From contig NC_041681.1 of NCBI RefSeq assembly GCF_900005765.1, positions 553,974 through 617,973 on the forward strand: DNA of 64,000 nucleotides, given 5' to 3'. Origin of the DNA: Plasmodium relictum. Taxonomy: Eukaryota > Apicomplexa > Aconoidasida > Haemosporida > Plasmodiidae. The position numbers and the translations under genes were made by a program. Position 1 is the first letter of the stretch, and each line of letters begins with the position of its first letter. The notes beneath the pieces are model-generated. The model was not told where the DNA came from and ran no database searches. It saw nothing but the letters and a program-made list of their open reading frames with translations. Below, piece by piece: positions 13,601 to 28,087 of the stretch.

Positions 13601-16600
13601 TTCATTAATATTCATTTCTTTATTAATATTTTTTCTACTTTTTATACTATTAATTTTATTTGTAAATGTACACTTCGTATTACTTTTTTTTTTCATTTTG
13701 TCCTTTATTAAGAAATAATTTTTGTTCTTCTTTACAATATATTTTTTTATATATTTTACGTACCTTTTACTAAATTCTTCTTCGGAATATTCAAAAAAAT
13801 GATCTATTTGACAAAAACTTTTTTTTAAAAATAACAAAAAGTTTTCTTCGATGTTGAAAAAATCATTAATATATGGTATTTCAAATAATTTTTCAAAATA
13901 TATTTTATCTAAATGTTTATTCATTTTTTGGTCTCTATTAGAATCATTATTATTTTTTAAATCAATGTATTTATTCAATTCTAACAAGTCATAAACTGTC
14001 ATTGAAGAAATATCAGAAAGAAAGTAATTTGAATAAAAATTTTCATCAACAAAGGAAAATGGGTTTATAGAATTTTGGCTAATCAAAAAATTAAAACTGT
14101 CCATTGAGGTTCCTTTTCTTTGTAAGTGAACATTAAATGTTAAAATATATTGGCAAACACCATATCCTTTAATATATGTTTTAAAAAAATAATAAAAATA
14201 TTTTTCAAATAATTGATATTGTTCGTGTTCCTCATTTCTTAACTCGCTCATATTTATATTTAGGTCTATTTTTTTCATTTTAAATTTATTTTTTGGTATT
14301 TGCTTGTAATTTTCTATATATCTTCTTGTACATTCATTAAAAACCTTATAAAAGAAAAAATTTTGAAATAATAATATATATTTATAATATTTTATTTCTA
14401 TAAAATTATATTATGTTTTTACAATTTTTTTTTTTTTCTTTTACCTTTTTCCAGAATTTTGTAGACTGTATTACTTTTTTCTTATTTTTGAAATAAGAGA
14501 AGAATAGTGAAAAGCAATATTGATGAATTGAATTGCAAAAAGAGAAGTTCTTAAGGATATTAAAAAATATTCTCACACATAAAAAGCATTTAAGAAAAAA
14601 TAAATTATTAAATATATAATGACTAATAAATTTTTCTGATGTATTATTTTTATCTTTTTCATAATAATGAAATAAATTAACATCTCCGTACATTTCCACC
14701 AATGAACAATACCTTTCTCGTAATTCATAAAAAATAGCATTCAATTCAATTATACCAAACATATTTTCAATATATTTTTGTAAAGCAAAACATTTAAGCA
14801 TATATATAAAATAAATATTTTCATTTTTTAGCGAATTAACATAATAACCAAACCATAAGGATATAATACCTTCGGCTATTATCATTTTGTAACTATATAT
14901 ATTTATACTAAATAGCACATCATATATATTATGTAAAATTTGAGTTGAAAATACAATAACATTTCCGAATATAAAATATTTATTATTTTTTAAATATATA
15001 TAAGGTTCAGTTATTTTATAATTCAATATATTGCTATTTGAAAATAAATTATATCCATTTTTAACATCATCATAAATATGAGAATTAATAGAACATTCTA
15101 TATTTTCTGAATTATAATATTTATCTAAATTAGAAAAATTTAAAGGAATAAATAATATTATTAAGTTATCATAAGGAAAGCTTTCTTTACTAATATCAAA
15201 AAAGTATTTTAATATATGACCTATATGAAGATTGGAATAAACTAATTCACTTTCATAATTTTTTTGAGAAAATACAAATATATTTGGAACAATTTTATTG
15301 TTTATTTTTTCATAATAATTATATTTTTCTTCTTTTATATCATTTTTTATAAGATAATCGTATGATGTGCTAATGCTATTACAATTTTCTTCTAATTCAT
15401 AATTATTTTTGTTTTCCATATCATTTTCATTCAATAGCATGTTTTTTTTTTTTTTTTTTTTTTCATTTTCATCTTCATCTTCATCATCATCACTACCATC
15501 GAAATCTCTACAATAATCATTACTTAAATTGTTTATATAAGAATATTTTCTTTTTAAAGGAGTATTTGTATTTTTCTTAAAGCTTTCACTATGACTAATT
15601 TTTTCGTTTTTCAACATATCAGAATTATTTTTATTGGGACTATTTTTATTTTTTGATTTATTAAATTGTTCACTGGAATATATTTTACTATTTTTAGAAA
15701 AAAACTCGCTTTTGTATAAAAAATCATAATCAATTTTTTGAAAATCCTTAAAATTTAAATTGTTTAAATGTAAGAAATTAAAATTACCAGCAAATAGCCC
15801 AATTTGTTCAGGAAAAAGTTTACTTTGTTTATTAGTAGTCTTATAAACAAAGCAATTCTTATCAAACATTTCATAAATATTTATCAAGCTGTTTGATGAT
15901 ATAACAAAATAAGGCTTAGCAATTTTATATATGCATAGCCATGAACATCTTGAATACACGCTGTCAAATTTAGATAATGTAGGAAACCATGTATTACCTT
16001 TAGTATAATTTTGTAATGTTATAAGTAAATTTTCATCTTTTTTAAAATACGTTTTATTATAATATGAATTTAAATTGAAAAACTTAAAATTTACATTCAC
16101 AGTCATATTTATCTTTATATTATATTGTTCTTTTTTATTTATTACAATAGTATCATTTTTACAGAAATCTTGAAACTTTTCGTAGTTTTTTTCCTTTTCT
16201 TTATTAAAAATTTCTTCATTTATGGCTATGAACATATAGCTATCTTCCTTTAAATTATTTTCATCAATATATTTATTTAAAGAAACAAAATCTAGAATAT
16301 CAAAATTATTTTTCTTTTTTCTTTTTTTTTTTTTCTTTTTTTTAATTTTATTTTTAGCTGAGAAAAATTTATTTTTTCCATAATTTTCATTATAATAATT
16401 TTCTGACTTCTTTTCATTTCTATTACTTCCTTTTTTATCATATCTTTTATATTTATTTTCACCTATTTCAATACTTCTATATTCTTCTGTCTCTTCTTCC
16501 TTTGAATGCTTCTCATCAATATAATCATTTTTATCGCCATTTTTTTTACCATTATTACTTTTATTATCATTTTCATCCTCATCTTCCTCTTCTTCCTCTT

Positions 16601-17873
16601 CATATTCTTCCTCATTTTCTTCCTTGTCATCATCTTCGTCTTCATCATCATTATCATTATCTTCTTCTTCTACATAATTTTCTTTTTCTTCATCGCCATC
16701 TTCATCCTCTTCTTCTTCTTCTTCTTCTTCTTCTTCTTCTTCTTCTTCTTCTTCTTCTTCTTCTTCTTCTTCTTCTTCTTCTTCTTCATCTTCCTTATTA
16801 TATTTTTCATTGCCATCATCAATTTCTTTATCGTCTATTTTATATTGTGTTTTTGATTCTTTTTCTTTACATCTTTTTTTTTTATTTAACATCATCTTTT
16901 CTTTTATATTTTTTGTTTCAGCTTTTTTTTCTTTATGATCTAAATCTGGTTGCTTTCCCCTATATATATCTTCTTCATTTTCATATACTTTGTACTCATT
17001 ATCATACAAATTGCCTTGTTTAAAAATATATTCTTCTAAATTTTTTTTATTTTCTTTTTCTTTATTTTTTTTCTCTTCTATGTACTCATTTTTTATTACA
17101 TAGTTTTGGTAGTAATCTCCTTCTTTTTTCATCTCCATTTCTTTTTCTATACTTTTTTTTTTTTCAGATTTAATGTTGTAGCATTCAAAAGATTTTATAT
17201 TTTCAGATTCACTAGGAATATGTTCTTCACTTTTTATTCTTTCTTCATTGTTTGAGATATATGTTACACAACCATTGTAGTTTATTTTACTTTTCAATGA
17301 GTTTCTTTTATTTAAATAATAATCTTTGCTATAGTTAGAATCATTTTCTTGTAATGAGGAAGTTACTTTTTTATTTTTATTTAATTTAATTGATTTTATA
17401 TATTTTTTTTTTTTTGATAAAACTTTTTTATTTCTATTATTATCAAAATCATTATTCTTGTTTTTTTTTTCAGGAATGTGTAAATTTTCTCGTAAACTAT
17501 TATATATTATGTAATATCTGTTTTCATCTTTTTCATTTAATTTAATATCAGAATACTTACTTGAATGAATATTATTAGGAATATGAAGAACCATAAATAT
17601 TTTCCTTTCTTTTTTTCTTTTTCGAAAATTGATATAAGATTCGTCATCTTCTAATAATATTTCCTTCAAATTTCTTTTATTTTCTTTTTCTTCTTTGATA
17701 ATTTTTATTCTTTTTAAATCAAAATTATTCTTCAAAAAATCAATTTCATCATATAAATAATAAATAGGCAAATTAAGTGATATATTCATGATAGTATTTC
17801 CTTCTATTACCTCATTGTTCATGTCGATACTGACATATAGTTCTTGTTTTTTTAAAATAAACTTATAATCCAT
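7698..17873 (-). CDS. TFIID subunit TAF2 (M1-aminopeptidase-like), five exons
   Basis: Proposed exons on the minus strand are 17873-14445, 14344-8478, 8338-8264, 8162-8052 and 7932-7698. All are GT...AG with consistent phase, giving 3238 aa. The family is recognised from an M1-peptidase-like start (MDYKFILKKQELYVSI), NTWFP, and IIAEGIISLWFG near residue 1000, which aligns with the M1 zinc motif and its WFG but has lost both His and the Glu, as expected of TAF2. In exon 2, PILWIRVDNDFF near residue 1955 matches the conserved PLLWIR-D-D region of TAF2, and a helical repeat-like C-terminal part follows. Human TAF2 is about 1200 aa. The extra length here is charged low complexity, including a poly-Glu run of about 30 residues encoded by (TTC)n at 16708-16787. 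TAF2 helps TFIID bind core promoters in the nucleus. The internal junction between exons 1 and 2 keeps the reading frame upstream of the ATG at 14278, so 14278 is not a separate start. Confidence 0.88.
16708..16787. repeat. (TTC)n microsatellite coding for poly-Glu
   Basis: About 26 tandem trinucleotides lie within TAF2 exon 1 and read GAA on the coding strand. The long plus-strand poly-Leu and poly-Phe open frames across this site are only other readings of the repeat. Confidence 0.95.
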
Positions 17874-18933
17874 TTTATTCTTTCCCTAAATTATAAAAAA
17901 AAAAAAAAATTCGATTAATGTAATTTAAATCTTCTTTTAATTAAAAAAAAAAAAAAATCATTTAAAATTTAATCTCTATAATATTTTAGATAAACATATT
18001 TCATATATATTTGTTTTATCCTATAATTTTAATAGATATATTTTTCTATTCAAAGCTTTATGTTTTTATACTATGCATTCTTTAAAATTTCTGTTTTTTA
18101 ATTATTTCATTTACCATTTTCTATTATATTTTATCTAAATTTTTATTTATCATTTTTCTTTGTAAAATGATTAAAAAAAAAAATTATATATAAAAACAAT
18201 TATTTAAAAAAATTTTACTTCCTGATGTTTTAAAAATTAATAACGTTCAAAAAAAAAAAAAAAAGATGAAAAAAAAGAGAATTATGATTTAAAAAAATAA
18301 AATAAATATATAAACAATAAATCATATAAATATAATTACAAAAAGAAAAGGTAAAACTATATAAAAGAATAATTATTTTCTTTTTTATTTTTTTTTTACA
18401 GATAATTATATATGCAAAAACCGGCAATTTTATGTAAATACAAAAAAAAAAATAAAATAAAATAATCTTTTATAAAAATATATTCTACAAGTTACAATAA
18501 TTAAATGCATACAAGAATAAAAATTCAAAATATAAAAAAAATTATTAATTTTTTTTTTTTACTGTAAATTAAAAAAAATATATTTGGTAAATAGTGTACT
18601 TTCATTATATTAAAAATTTTATCATAGAATAAAAACCCATAAATTATTATATAAATAAAATAATAAATACAAGCAAAATAAAAAAAATAAAAAGTTAAAT
18701 AAAGAATCCATGGATTATACTTTACCCTGAGAAAAATTATATAAAACAAAGTGAGATTTAATATATATAATATTTAATTATAAAAATGTAGTAACATAAA
18801 ATAAAGAAATTAATATAAAAATCAAGTGAAATATTAAAAATATAAAAAAATTGTCTAAGAATAACTTTTGAAAAATATTGTAATTTCTTTATTTTAAAAT
18901 AGAATTTATTATATTTTCTTTTAAAATAATAAT
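17874..18933. other. Intergenic region between TAF2 start and kelch gene end
   Basis: This is the TAF2 5' flank. It holds poly(A)/poly(T) runs with no splice-linked coding block that I can find. The short Phe/Ile/Tyr-rich open frames at 18230-18749 look like chance in T-rich sequence. Confidence 0.6.
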
Positions 18934-20408
18934 CTATTTTTTTTTTTTTTTACTATATTTACTCATTACATGTTCATTTAATACAATCCAACATGATGTT
19001 TTTTCATTTAATATTTCAGCGCTATTAATTAGATCCTTAGAATAAAAAAATATGCATATATATATATGTGTGTACATTATAATAAAATAGTTTCATTTTA
19101 GATAATTTTAAAAAATCAACAAAATATATTAAATGTATTTAAGTTAAAAACATATGGATTGTGTAAATAAAATTACTCCTTTCTGTTTGTTTATGCCACC
19201 ATATACAACCAAATGATTCTTCCAAATAAATGCAACTAAATTTGAACGCGCAAAATTCAAATTGGGGCCTTCTATCCAATTATTAGTATTTAAGTCATAA
19301 ATTTCAACGGAATTCAAATTTTTTACACCGGTAGATCCACCTTTAAAAAAAAAAAAAAAAAAAGACATTAAGAAATATTTAAAAAATATAATTAAAAAAA
19401 AAAATTGAGAATAATATGAAAAGCTATTTAAAAGATAATATCATAAAAATTTTAGATACTTTACTATTATATACCAATTGCATATATTTTATTCTTAAAA
19501 ACTATTGTAGCTAATCCAAGACGTGCTTGTTTTAAAGGCTTGCACATAACCCATTTCATATTTTTTTCATTTAAATTTAGCATTTCTACACTTTTGTGAA
19601 CCTTTCCATAGTCTCCAATTCCATCTTTTCCTCCAATGATAAAAATGAAATTTTGAAAAATAGTAGCACTTGCTGAATGCCTTACACAATTAAGAGGTGG
19701 CAATGATCTCCATGCATTAATTTTACTGTCAAAATATTCAACACTTCTTAAAATACTTTGATCACCTTCTCCCCCTAATATAAAAAGATCATTATCATCA
19801 GTGCATATTCCACAAAAATTAGATCTTGAAAAGTGCATTATATTTATTTGTTTCCATTTTTTATTTTCTTGACAATACTTTTCAACAATCCCATACTTTT
19901 TCTTTCCATCTGTACCACCAATTGCTAATATGCAGCCATTTTTTGTTAAGCACAAAAAATGCCCGTATCTAAAAAAAGGTAACTTTTTTACTGTTTTTCT
20001 AAAAATATATTTATCTTCATCAGTTGATATATCTACAGTTATTAATTCATTATTAGAGTTAATGTTTTTAGAATCATTTATTATATAAGAATATACTATC
20101 TCTATCTCATTATTAATTTTTTTTAACTCTTCTTTATTATTACAAAAATTATTTATTTCCTCATAATTAATTTGATGATGAGTATTATTTATGTTATTTG
20201 TTTTATTATCTTTATTTATGATTTGAATATTATTTACATGGTACAAATTATTTACATCATTGGATTTATTAGAAGAACTTATATTAATAAAAATATCACC
20301 ATTTATTATTTTATCTTTATCTATGTTAATTATATCATTTTCGTTATTTAAATAATCTGCTCTCTTTAAGCTAGTAGCATTTGAAAAATCTTTATTTAAA
20401 ACATCCAT
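18934..20408 (-). CDS. Kelch-repeat beta-propeller protein, three exons
   Basis: Exons on the minus strand are 20408-19475, 19340-19177 and 19035-18934, giving 399 aa. The first junction splits a Gly codon inside a kelch repeat (AIG then GSTGV). The second joins GGINKQKG to DLINSAEIL, and both preserve the repeat. I chose ATG 20408 (MDVLNKDF) over 20483, which would add a hydrophobic AT-coded leader. Residues 1 to about 150 are Asn/Asp/Ile-rich. After that, about five kelch blades follow with the usual features: Gly-Gly pairs (LAIGGTDG, FILGGEGD, FIIGGKDG, AIGGSTG, VVYGG), then Tyr/Phe and Trp spacing such as VEYFDSKINAWRSLP. Kelch propellers bind other proteins. There is no BTB/POZ domain, so this is not a K13-type protein, and its partner is unknown. 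The protein ends in a Lys run encoded by poly(A). Confidence 0.88.
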
Positions 20409-20935
20409 TTTTTTAAATATTAAAAAAGAAGAAAGAATATTCAAAAATGAAATTAAAAAACAACTGTTAAGAATAAAAAACAAACATAAATTAAATAAAA
20501 AAAAAAATTATAAATTTAAAAAAATCAAGATAAAAAGGAATAAAATCTTAATAAAATAAATCAAAAATGAAAAAAATAAATAAGTATAATTAATTTGAAA
20601 GAACTTAAAATACAAAGTAAATTATAAAAACAATGTTAATTTTACTAAAAATAATAAAAATCGATAACATATAAAGCATAAAATAGTCTATCTTAAAAAA
20701 TTATATTATTGTGTTAAATAGAAGATAAGAAAAAAACGTAAGAAAGTGTAGAATATAGCTACTTTTTTAGTTCTTTAAAAAAAAAAAAAAAAATTAAGCT
20801 TCTTCATATTTAAAATCAAGATCAATTAACTTTTTCACCTTTTAAAAGATTATATTTTTCCTTTTTTCTTAATATTTTTAAAATTACTTATAATGTAACA
20901 AACAATTTTGTAGATACCAAAAAAAAAAAAAAAAA

Positions 20936-21005
<70 letters not shown>

Positions 21006-22027
21006 TATTATAAGACGTAAGTTGACATTAAAAATCAAAACTTTTGTAAAAAAAAGAAAGGAATAAACATGTGTATTTAATTTATATAAATAGTATTCTT
21101 GCAATTTTATAATTTTTAAAATTTACAAAAAAAAAAATTTTTTTTTTTACTATTATACGAAAAATTAAGTTCACATTTAATTTAATAATATTTAATTTTA
21201 AGAAATATAAATAGATCCTTAAAAAAATTTTAATACAATTCTGCAACTACAGTAAAAGTAATAATATATAAATAAAATAGAATTTTCCATATAATATTAA
21301 CACATCTTTTATGTTGTATGCAAAAACTTTTTCCTAATGATATTATATTTAAAATTATAAATATCTTTTTTATATTCTTTTTCAAACTTTTGTATGTTGC
21401 TATATATACAAAGTTGCTGCTATTTATTTATTTATTTATTTTTTTATAAATACGTTATTTTTAAATGAATGAAATTTTATATGGAAATTTATTACAAATG
21501 AAATATTTTGTTATCTTTATAATACGAAGAAACAAAATCTTCCATAAGCATATGCTAATCTTAGCATATATTTTATATGCTTTATTTTTTATTTTATATT
21601 AGAAAAAATTTTCACTATTTGCATTCATTTCTTTTACTTTTTTTTAAGAATTAATATTCTTAGTATACATTAAAATTTTAAGTTTAAATTACTAATTTTT
21701 AAATGTTTTTTATTTTTTCTTATTTATAACTTGCTAAGATTCTATTTAAAATAATAAAAAAAAAATGAGAAAGTTCAAAGAAAAAAAAAGCAGGAATCTG
21801 GTAAATAAGAACAAAACACACAATATATTTCATATTTTCCAATTTTCCACTAATTTTTTTTTTAAGACTACACTTTATTTTTAAAATAAAAGAACAATAA
21901 AAATAAAAAAAAAATATATTTCTTATTTTCATGTGTAATTTTTAAGAACATTTATTTTTATGTTATATCATGAAGATTTGTGTATAAATAAATTTTTTTC
22001 TTTTAAAAAGTTTAAAATATAAGATGC

Positions 22028-22060
<33 letters not shown>

Positions 22061-23096
22061 AAAAAAAAAAAAAAAAAAACCAGAACAAGAACAAAAGTGT
22101 ACACAAATTTTTGCAAATAAAGACTATTATTATTAAAAATTAAAAAAAAAAAAAAAGAGCTTACATAAATGCAATTTATTGATATTTCAAAATTTTTATT
22201 AATGTAACAAGGAAAATAAAATAATACATTTTACTTTTTTGTTTTTTGTTTTTCATTTCTTATTTAGGTTTTTTTTTTTTTTATTTTGTTTAGTTTTTTT
22301 TTTTTATTTATTTATATATTTTTTTTATTAGAATCATATATACTGTTCATAAAGTAAAATATAATAAAATATTTCATTTTGTTTTCTTCCTGAACAAGGA
22401 ATAACTCTGACGATTAATTTCTAAATTTAAAAAAATAAAACTTAATGTGTGTAAATAAGATAATATATTTTCTTACTTACAATTCTAATAATTGTTCACT
22501 TGTCAAAGTTTTATAAATTTGTTTATAATAAAGTGGTATTTGAATTATGAAGATAAAATTTTATATGTGCTATAAAAATATGTGGAAGTTTACATATTTT
22601 TAGCAAGAATCATGCATTAGGTCAAAAAAAAAAAAAAAAATAGAAATAGCTAAAAAATAATTCTACACATATTCATTTACTTATACTAATGGTTAATATT
22701 TATTATATTTGTTTCTTTTTTTACACACTAAATTGTTAAATTATTTAACATTCATAATTAATTGTTGCTTTATTTTTACTTTTTTAACATAAATAAATTA
22801 CCTTTATATATATTTTCCTTTTTTTTTTATTTTTTCCTGTTGTTTTTTTAACATACGAACCATGATCGTTTTTAATCAGTGATATTAAAATATGAATTTT
22901 TTTTTTAAATTAATTTAATCTTGCAATATTAAAAACTATGGACGATTATTTTTAATGCACTTAAAATTTTAATAAATATTTTAACTTAGTAAAATACAAT
23001 TAATTATTTTTTATATTAAATAATACATACCTACAAATAGAAAGAAGAGACTTGAAATCTTTGTTTTTTTTTTTTAAGATTAAATACATTACTAAC
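20409..23096. promoter_or_regulatory. Divergent promoter region between kelch and kinesin genes
   Basis: The two flanking genes point away from each other, so both promoters should lie in these 2.7 kb. I see many homopolymer A/T tracts, a (TA)n run of about 55 bp at 20948-21002 and another near 22028-22051. I recognise no specific transcription-factor site. Open frames here are TA-repeat artefacts. Confidence 0.6.
20948..21002. repeat. (TA)n microsatellite
   Basis: An uninterrupted alternating TA tract lies in the kelch/kinesin intergenic region. Confidence 0.95.
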
Positions 23097-26000
23097 ATGG
23101 ACAAACAGAATGAAGAACAAAAATGTGAAAATCTTTATTCATCAGACTTTTTTTCAGCAGATTTAATTAATAAAAAAGTAGAAGGCCTTAATCATAATTA
23201 TTATGATTTCAATGATACTACAAGAAAATGCAAAATATATGATAAAAGTGTAACAATTGAATTTGAAAGTGATTATGAAAGTTCTTATAAAAAAAATAAA
23301 TATAAGGAATACTCAAAACAAAGTACGCTGAGTATAGATAATAATGATGTAGAAAATGCAACAGAATATTCTTTTGAAACTAAAAATTTCAGTGATAAAC
23401 AAGAAATGTATTACAATCAATGTGAAAAAACAAATGAGAATTTTAAAGAAAAGTTTCAAGAGAACGAAATAAGTACAGATAAAATAACTGAAAATAAAAG
23501 AAATAAAAATGAAGTGAATCCAGATGATGCAAATGAAAATGAGATAAATATAAATAAAGTAAATGAAGACGAAGTAAATGTAAAAGAAATAAATGAAAAC
23601 GAAATAAATATGAAAGAAATAAATGAAAACGAAATAACTGTAAAAGAAATAAATGAAAGTGATATTACTGAAAATGAAGTAAATGAAAGTAAAATAAATG
23701 AAAATGAAATAAATAAAAACGGAATTGATTCCTTAAAATATGCAGATGATTTAATTTCAAATGAAGCAAATGAAAAAAGTACAAATATATTAGAAGGCTA
23801 TGAAGAAAGTTCAGAGAATAATTTAGATATTAATTGGAATAAATCTCAAATAAAAACATGTATAAGAATTAAACCATCAGACTCAATTGAAACAGAATTT
23901 GAAAATGCAATTACACAAAAGGGAGCAAACAAAATATTAATTAATTATGGAATGAAAGGTGAAAACAAAAAATGTGAATTTTTGGTTGATAAAGTTTTTA
24001 ACCAAGGAAGCACACAATTAGATGTTTGGAAAAGCATTTGCTTTTGTATAGATTCTATTTTTTATTTTAAAAATGCTACTGTATTTGCTCACGGGCATAC
24101 AGGCACTGGAAAAACATATACTATGATAGGTCCAGATATTATGGAAATAATTAAAAAAAAAAAGAAGAAAATTAGATTTGCTATAAAAAGAATTCAACAA
24201 AATGATTTATTAATAAATACAAATAGCTTAAAACTTTTAAATAATAATAGCAATAGTAACAGTAATAATTTTTTTTATGATAGAAAGAGATCTTGTTCAC
24301 AGCCAATATTTAACTTACCACCAAGAATAATACCTTTGGTAAACGCAAATTCTACAAATTATAAGAAAATAAATGATGCATATGGTGTTCTTAATTCTAG
24401 ATATAATAATAAATCCAATGTAGAATATATTAATGAAAATAATTACGCAAAATACGAAAATTACAAAACATTTTCTGAATATAGAAATGAATACAAATAT
24501 AATGCTAGGAGTATTAAAGATGAAATCCAGTTAGTTTTAAATTCAGAAAAAAAAGGTATGATACCCAGAGCATGCGAAGAAATAATGAAGAGATTATCAT
24601 TATTAAAATCATCAAGGAATACAGAAGCATATGAGGAAAATAACATTGCAGAAAACACTAAATGGGAACAAAATAGTACAAGAGAATGTGAAAGTGATCA
24701 GAAAGCGAAAGATATTTTTAAAAATGTAAAAGTGTACGCATCATATATGCAATTATACAATGATAGAATATTTGATTTGCTAAACCCTTATAATGAATCA
24801 CAACCATATTTAAGCACACTTAAATCAAATTTTACCAATAATACCACGTTTGTTTCTGGCTTATTAACTGTAGAGGTAAATAGTTGTGAAGAATTGATTG
24901 AATTATTAATAGATGGAACAAGTAACAGAGCTTGTAGGATTACCAAAACAAATGAAATGTCAACAAGATCACATTCTATATTTAAAATTGAATTAAGGAA
25001 TGTGAATAATTCTAAGCCAGAAACTTTTAAATCGGGTAATTTGTTATTAATTGATTTGGCTGGAAATGAAAAATACGAAGCATCTAATGAAAAATTATAC
25101 ACAACAGAAGTTTGCTCCATAAATAGAAGTTTATCTGCTTTATCACTATGTATAAATGAATTATCAAAAGGAAATAAAAGCATCAGTTATAGAAATTCAA
25201 TTTTAACTCGATTACTTCAAGGGTCTTTAGGTGGATCTAGCAAAACTATTTTTATTTGCACTGTATCACCATCTATAAACAACGTGCGTGATACATTATC
25301 TTCTCTGAAATTAGCTGCCAAGGCAAAAAAAATACAATTTCAAAATAAGAATTACAGTTCATATATGTATGAGGACATAAAAAAATTAAAAAGGGAATTA
25401 AATTTTTTGAAAAAATTTGTTTTTTTTCAGTACATTACGAATAAATATGAAAGTAAAAAAAGACTAAAAAAAATAAAAGAATTTTATTTTAACAATTTTC
25501 CATTTATAAAAAATAAAATAGGTTTTACAAAACTTAATGAACATATAGAAAAATATTATCATAATAATAGTGATAATGTCGAGGGAAATGCAAAATTAAA
25601 TGGAAATGAGCAAAAAATGAGTAATGATTCTATAGAACAAAATATTAATAAAAATCAAGAAGAAATTAATGAAAATGAATTAAATCAAATGATAAATACA
25701 TATAAAGGAATAGAAAATATTTATAATGATTATGAATTTACATCTTTTAACTCATTATTATTGCAGTGGAATTTGAATAAATCAAGTATTAAGAAAGTAA
25801 AAGAAAATGTAAAAATCCCAAGTAATAAAAAATATTTGTGGTTCAATAGCAATGGAAATATAAATAAAAAAAGTATTATAAATTTTATTGAAACACATAC
25901 CATAGAATATGAAATAGAAACAGATGAGGATGTACATAATAAAAGTAAAAAAAATGAAAAAGAATTAGATGATGAAGAAGATAATTATAATGTTTATGAT

Positions 26001-28056
26001 ATTGGATATGAAGATTTGGAAGTTGATAATTATAATTATTGTAATGATGATTATGAAAATATAGAAGGAGAAATGGATGAAGGTGAAACATTAGATGCGG
26101 AAGATGATGAAAAAGATGAGAAAAAAAATAAACGCAATTCTAATGATTGTGACGAATATATAAGATCTGAAGTAAAATTGTTGAAGAAAAAAGATGAGCT
26201 TGAAGAAAGTGGACCTACTGAAGAACAAGAAGAAAGAGAAGAGGAAGAAGACGAAGATGAATGTGAAGATGAGGAAGTAAAGCAGCTTGAAGAAGAATAT
26301 GAAAGTGAAGAATTGGAACATAGATATGAAGATAATGAAGAAGGAAACATTTTAAAACAGAAAAAAATTAAAAATACTTACAAAGAAAAGAGAGACATTA
26401 AAAAAACAAAAAAAGAAGTGAGTGAAATTAAGAGAAATAAACAAATAGAAGAAAATTTAAATATATTAAAAAAAACGAAACATGACGTTTATATGAAAGA
26501 TGTTATTTTTGATAAGAAAAAGAATGATTACAATAAAGATAAAAATAAAAAAAAGAAAAAAAGGAGTGAAAATTATATTATAAATGAACATTTCGAAAAT
26601 AATAAAAATTTTAACGAAAGTATAAAAATTCCAGATAGTAATAAAGCAAATTATAGTTTATCAACAAGATTAATAAGAAATAAAGATAATAACTATAGTA
26701 ATATAAGTAAAAATAAAAAAAAGCATATGATGGAAAAAAATAGAGAAAAGAAAAACAAGAGAGACAATAAAAATGAGACAATAAGTAAGCTTTATAATTT
26801 TAACATAAATAAAAAAAAAGTATTTAATAGTATCCTTAAAAATAGACAGGAAGAAAATAATATAAAAAGTGTTATGGAAAAAAAAAAAGAAAAGTTAATA
26901 AAATATATGAAGATAAAAAAAATAAGTAATCCTTCTTATAAACCCAATAATAATTCTTATAATTCCAATAATACAGATAACAAAATTAATGCTCAGGAAT
27001 CTTCGTTAATAAAAGTAAAGAATGAATATAGAAAAAAAAAATATATTGAATTAAATAAAATTCACAAATCAGAGTATTTCTTAGAGGGAAATAACAATAA
27101 AAATAAAGTATCCCCAGAAAACTTTACAATTTTAAGTTCTTTAAGAAGTTCAAAAAATTTTAAAAATTTTGTAAGCAATATTAATAGTTATGATAAAACA
27201 TTTTCAGTTAATTCTATAAAAAGCAAAAAAGAGAATAATGATTTAAAAAAAATCCAAAATAATTCAGTAAATCTAAAATGTTTGGAAATCAAGAATTTGA
27301 ATCAAAAAAATTTTGTTAATAATATAGGAATAAATAATTTAGTAATAAATAAAGTCAGAAATTTTCCCAATTTAACAGGATATAATTATAAAACAAGAAC
27401 ATATGAAGTAATAGATAACAATAATATATATTTAAATGATGAACAAAATGAAGATGTAAGCCATTGTGAGTTTTCAAAAAATAGTGTTGGCAATGATGAT
27501 ATAAATATAGAATATGATAATTTAAATTACAATATGAATGATGAAAGAGGAAGATCTATTAGTGAAAATTGCTGCTACAATAATTTAAAAAATAAAACTG
27601 TTATAGGAAAAAATTACAAAGGAAAATTTACCTATTATATTGAGTTTGATAAGCTTAATAATATGAAAAAACATACAATGGACGAAAACTTTATAAATAG
27701 TAAAATTAATAATAGAGACTCATTATACAATTGCAATTATCATGAAGTTCAAAAATTTAATAAAAAGAACGCAGAAATTTTGGATTATAAAAAAAAAATA
27801 GGTAAAAATGATCTAATAACAGAAATAGAAAAAAGTTGGTTAAGTTTTGAGAAAAAATTAGAAAACAAGTTAAAGAAGAAAAAATTAAATAAAGGGATGA
27901 AAATAAGAGGTAATAGTAATATAAATAGTAATGTTAGTCAAGTTAGTGCATTAGAAGAAAATAAAAAAAAGTTAGAAATACTAAAAAATCGTTATGGAAA
28001 AATTTTCATAGATTCTCAAAAAACAAGAGATTACCTCTATGATAACGTAAGAACTG

Positions 28057-28087
<31 letters not shown>

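Noticed and set aside
16502-17023. Plus-strand open frames of poly-Leu and poly-Phe, 173 and 116 codons
   Set aside because: They are antisense readings of the poly-Glu repeat in TAF2 exon 1.
20850-21104. 84-codon minus-strand frame
   Set aside because: It is made of the (TA)n repeat read as Tyr-Ile.
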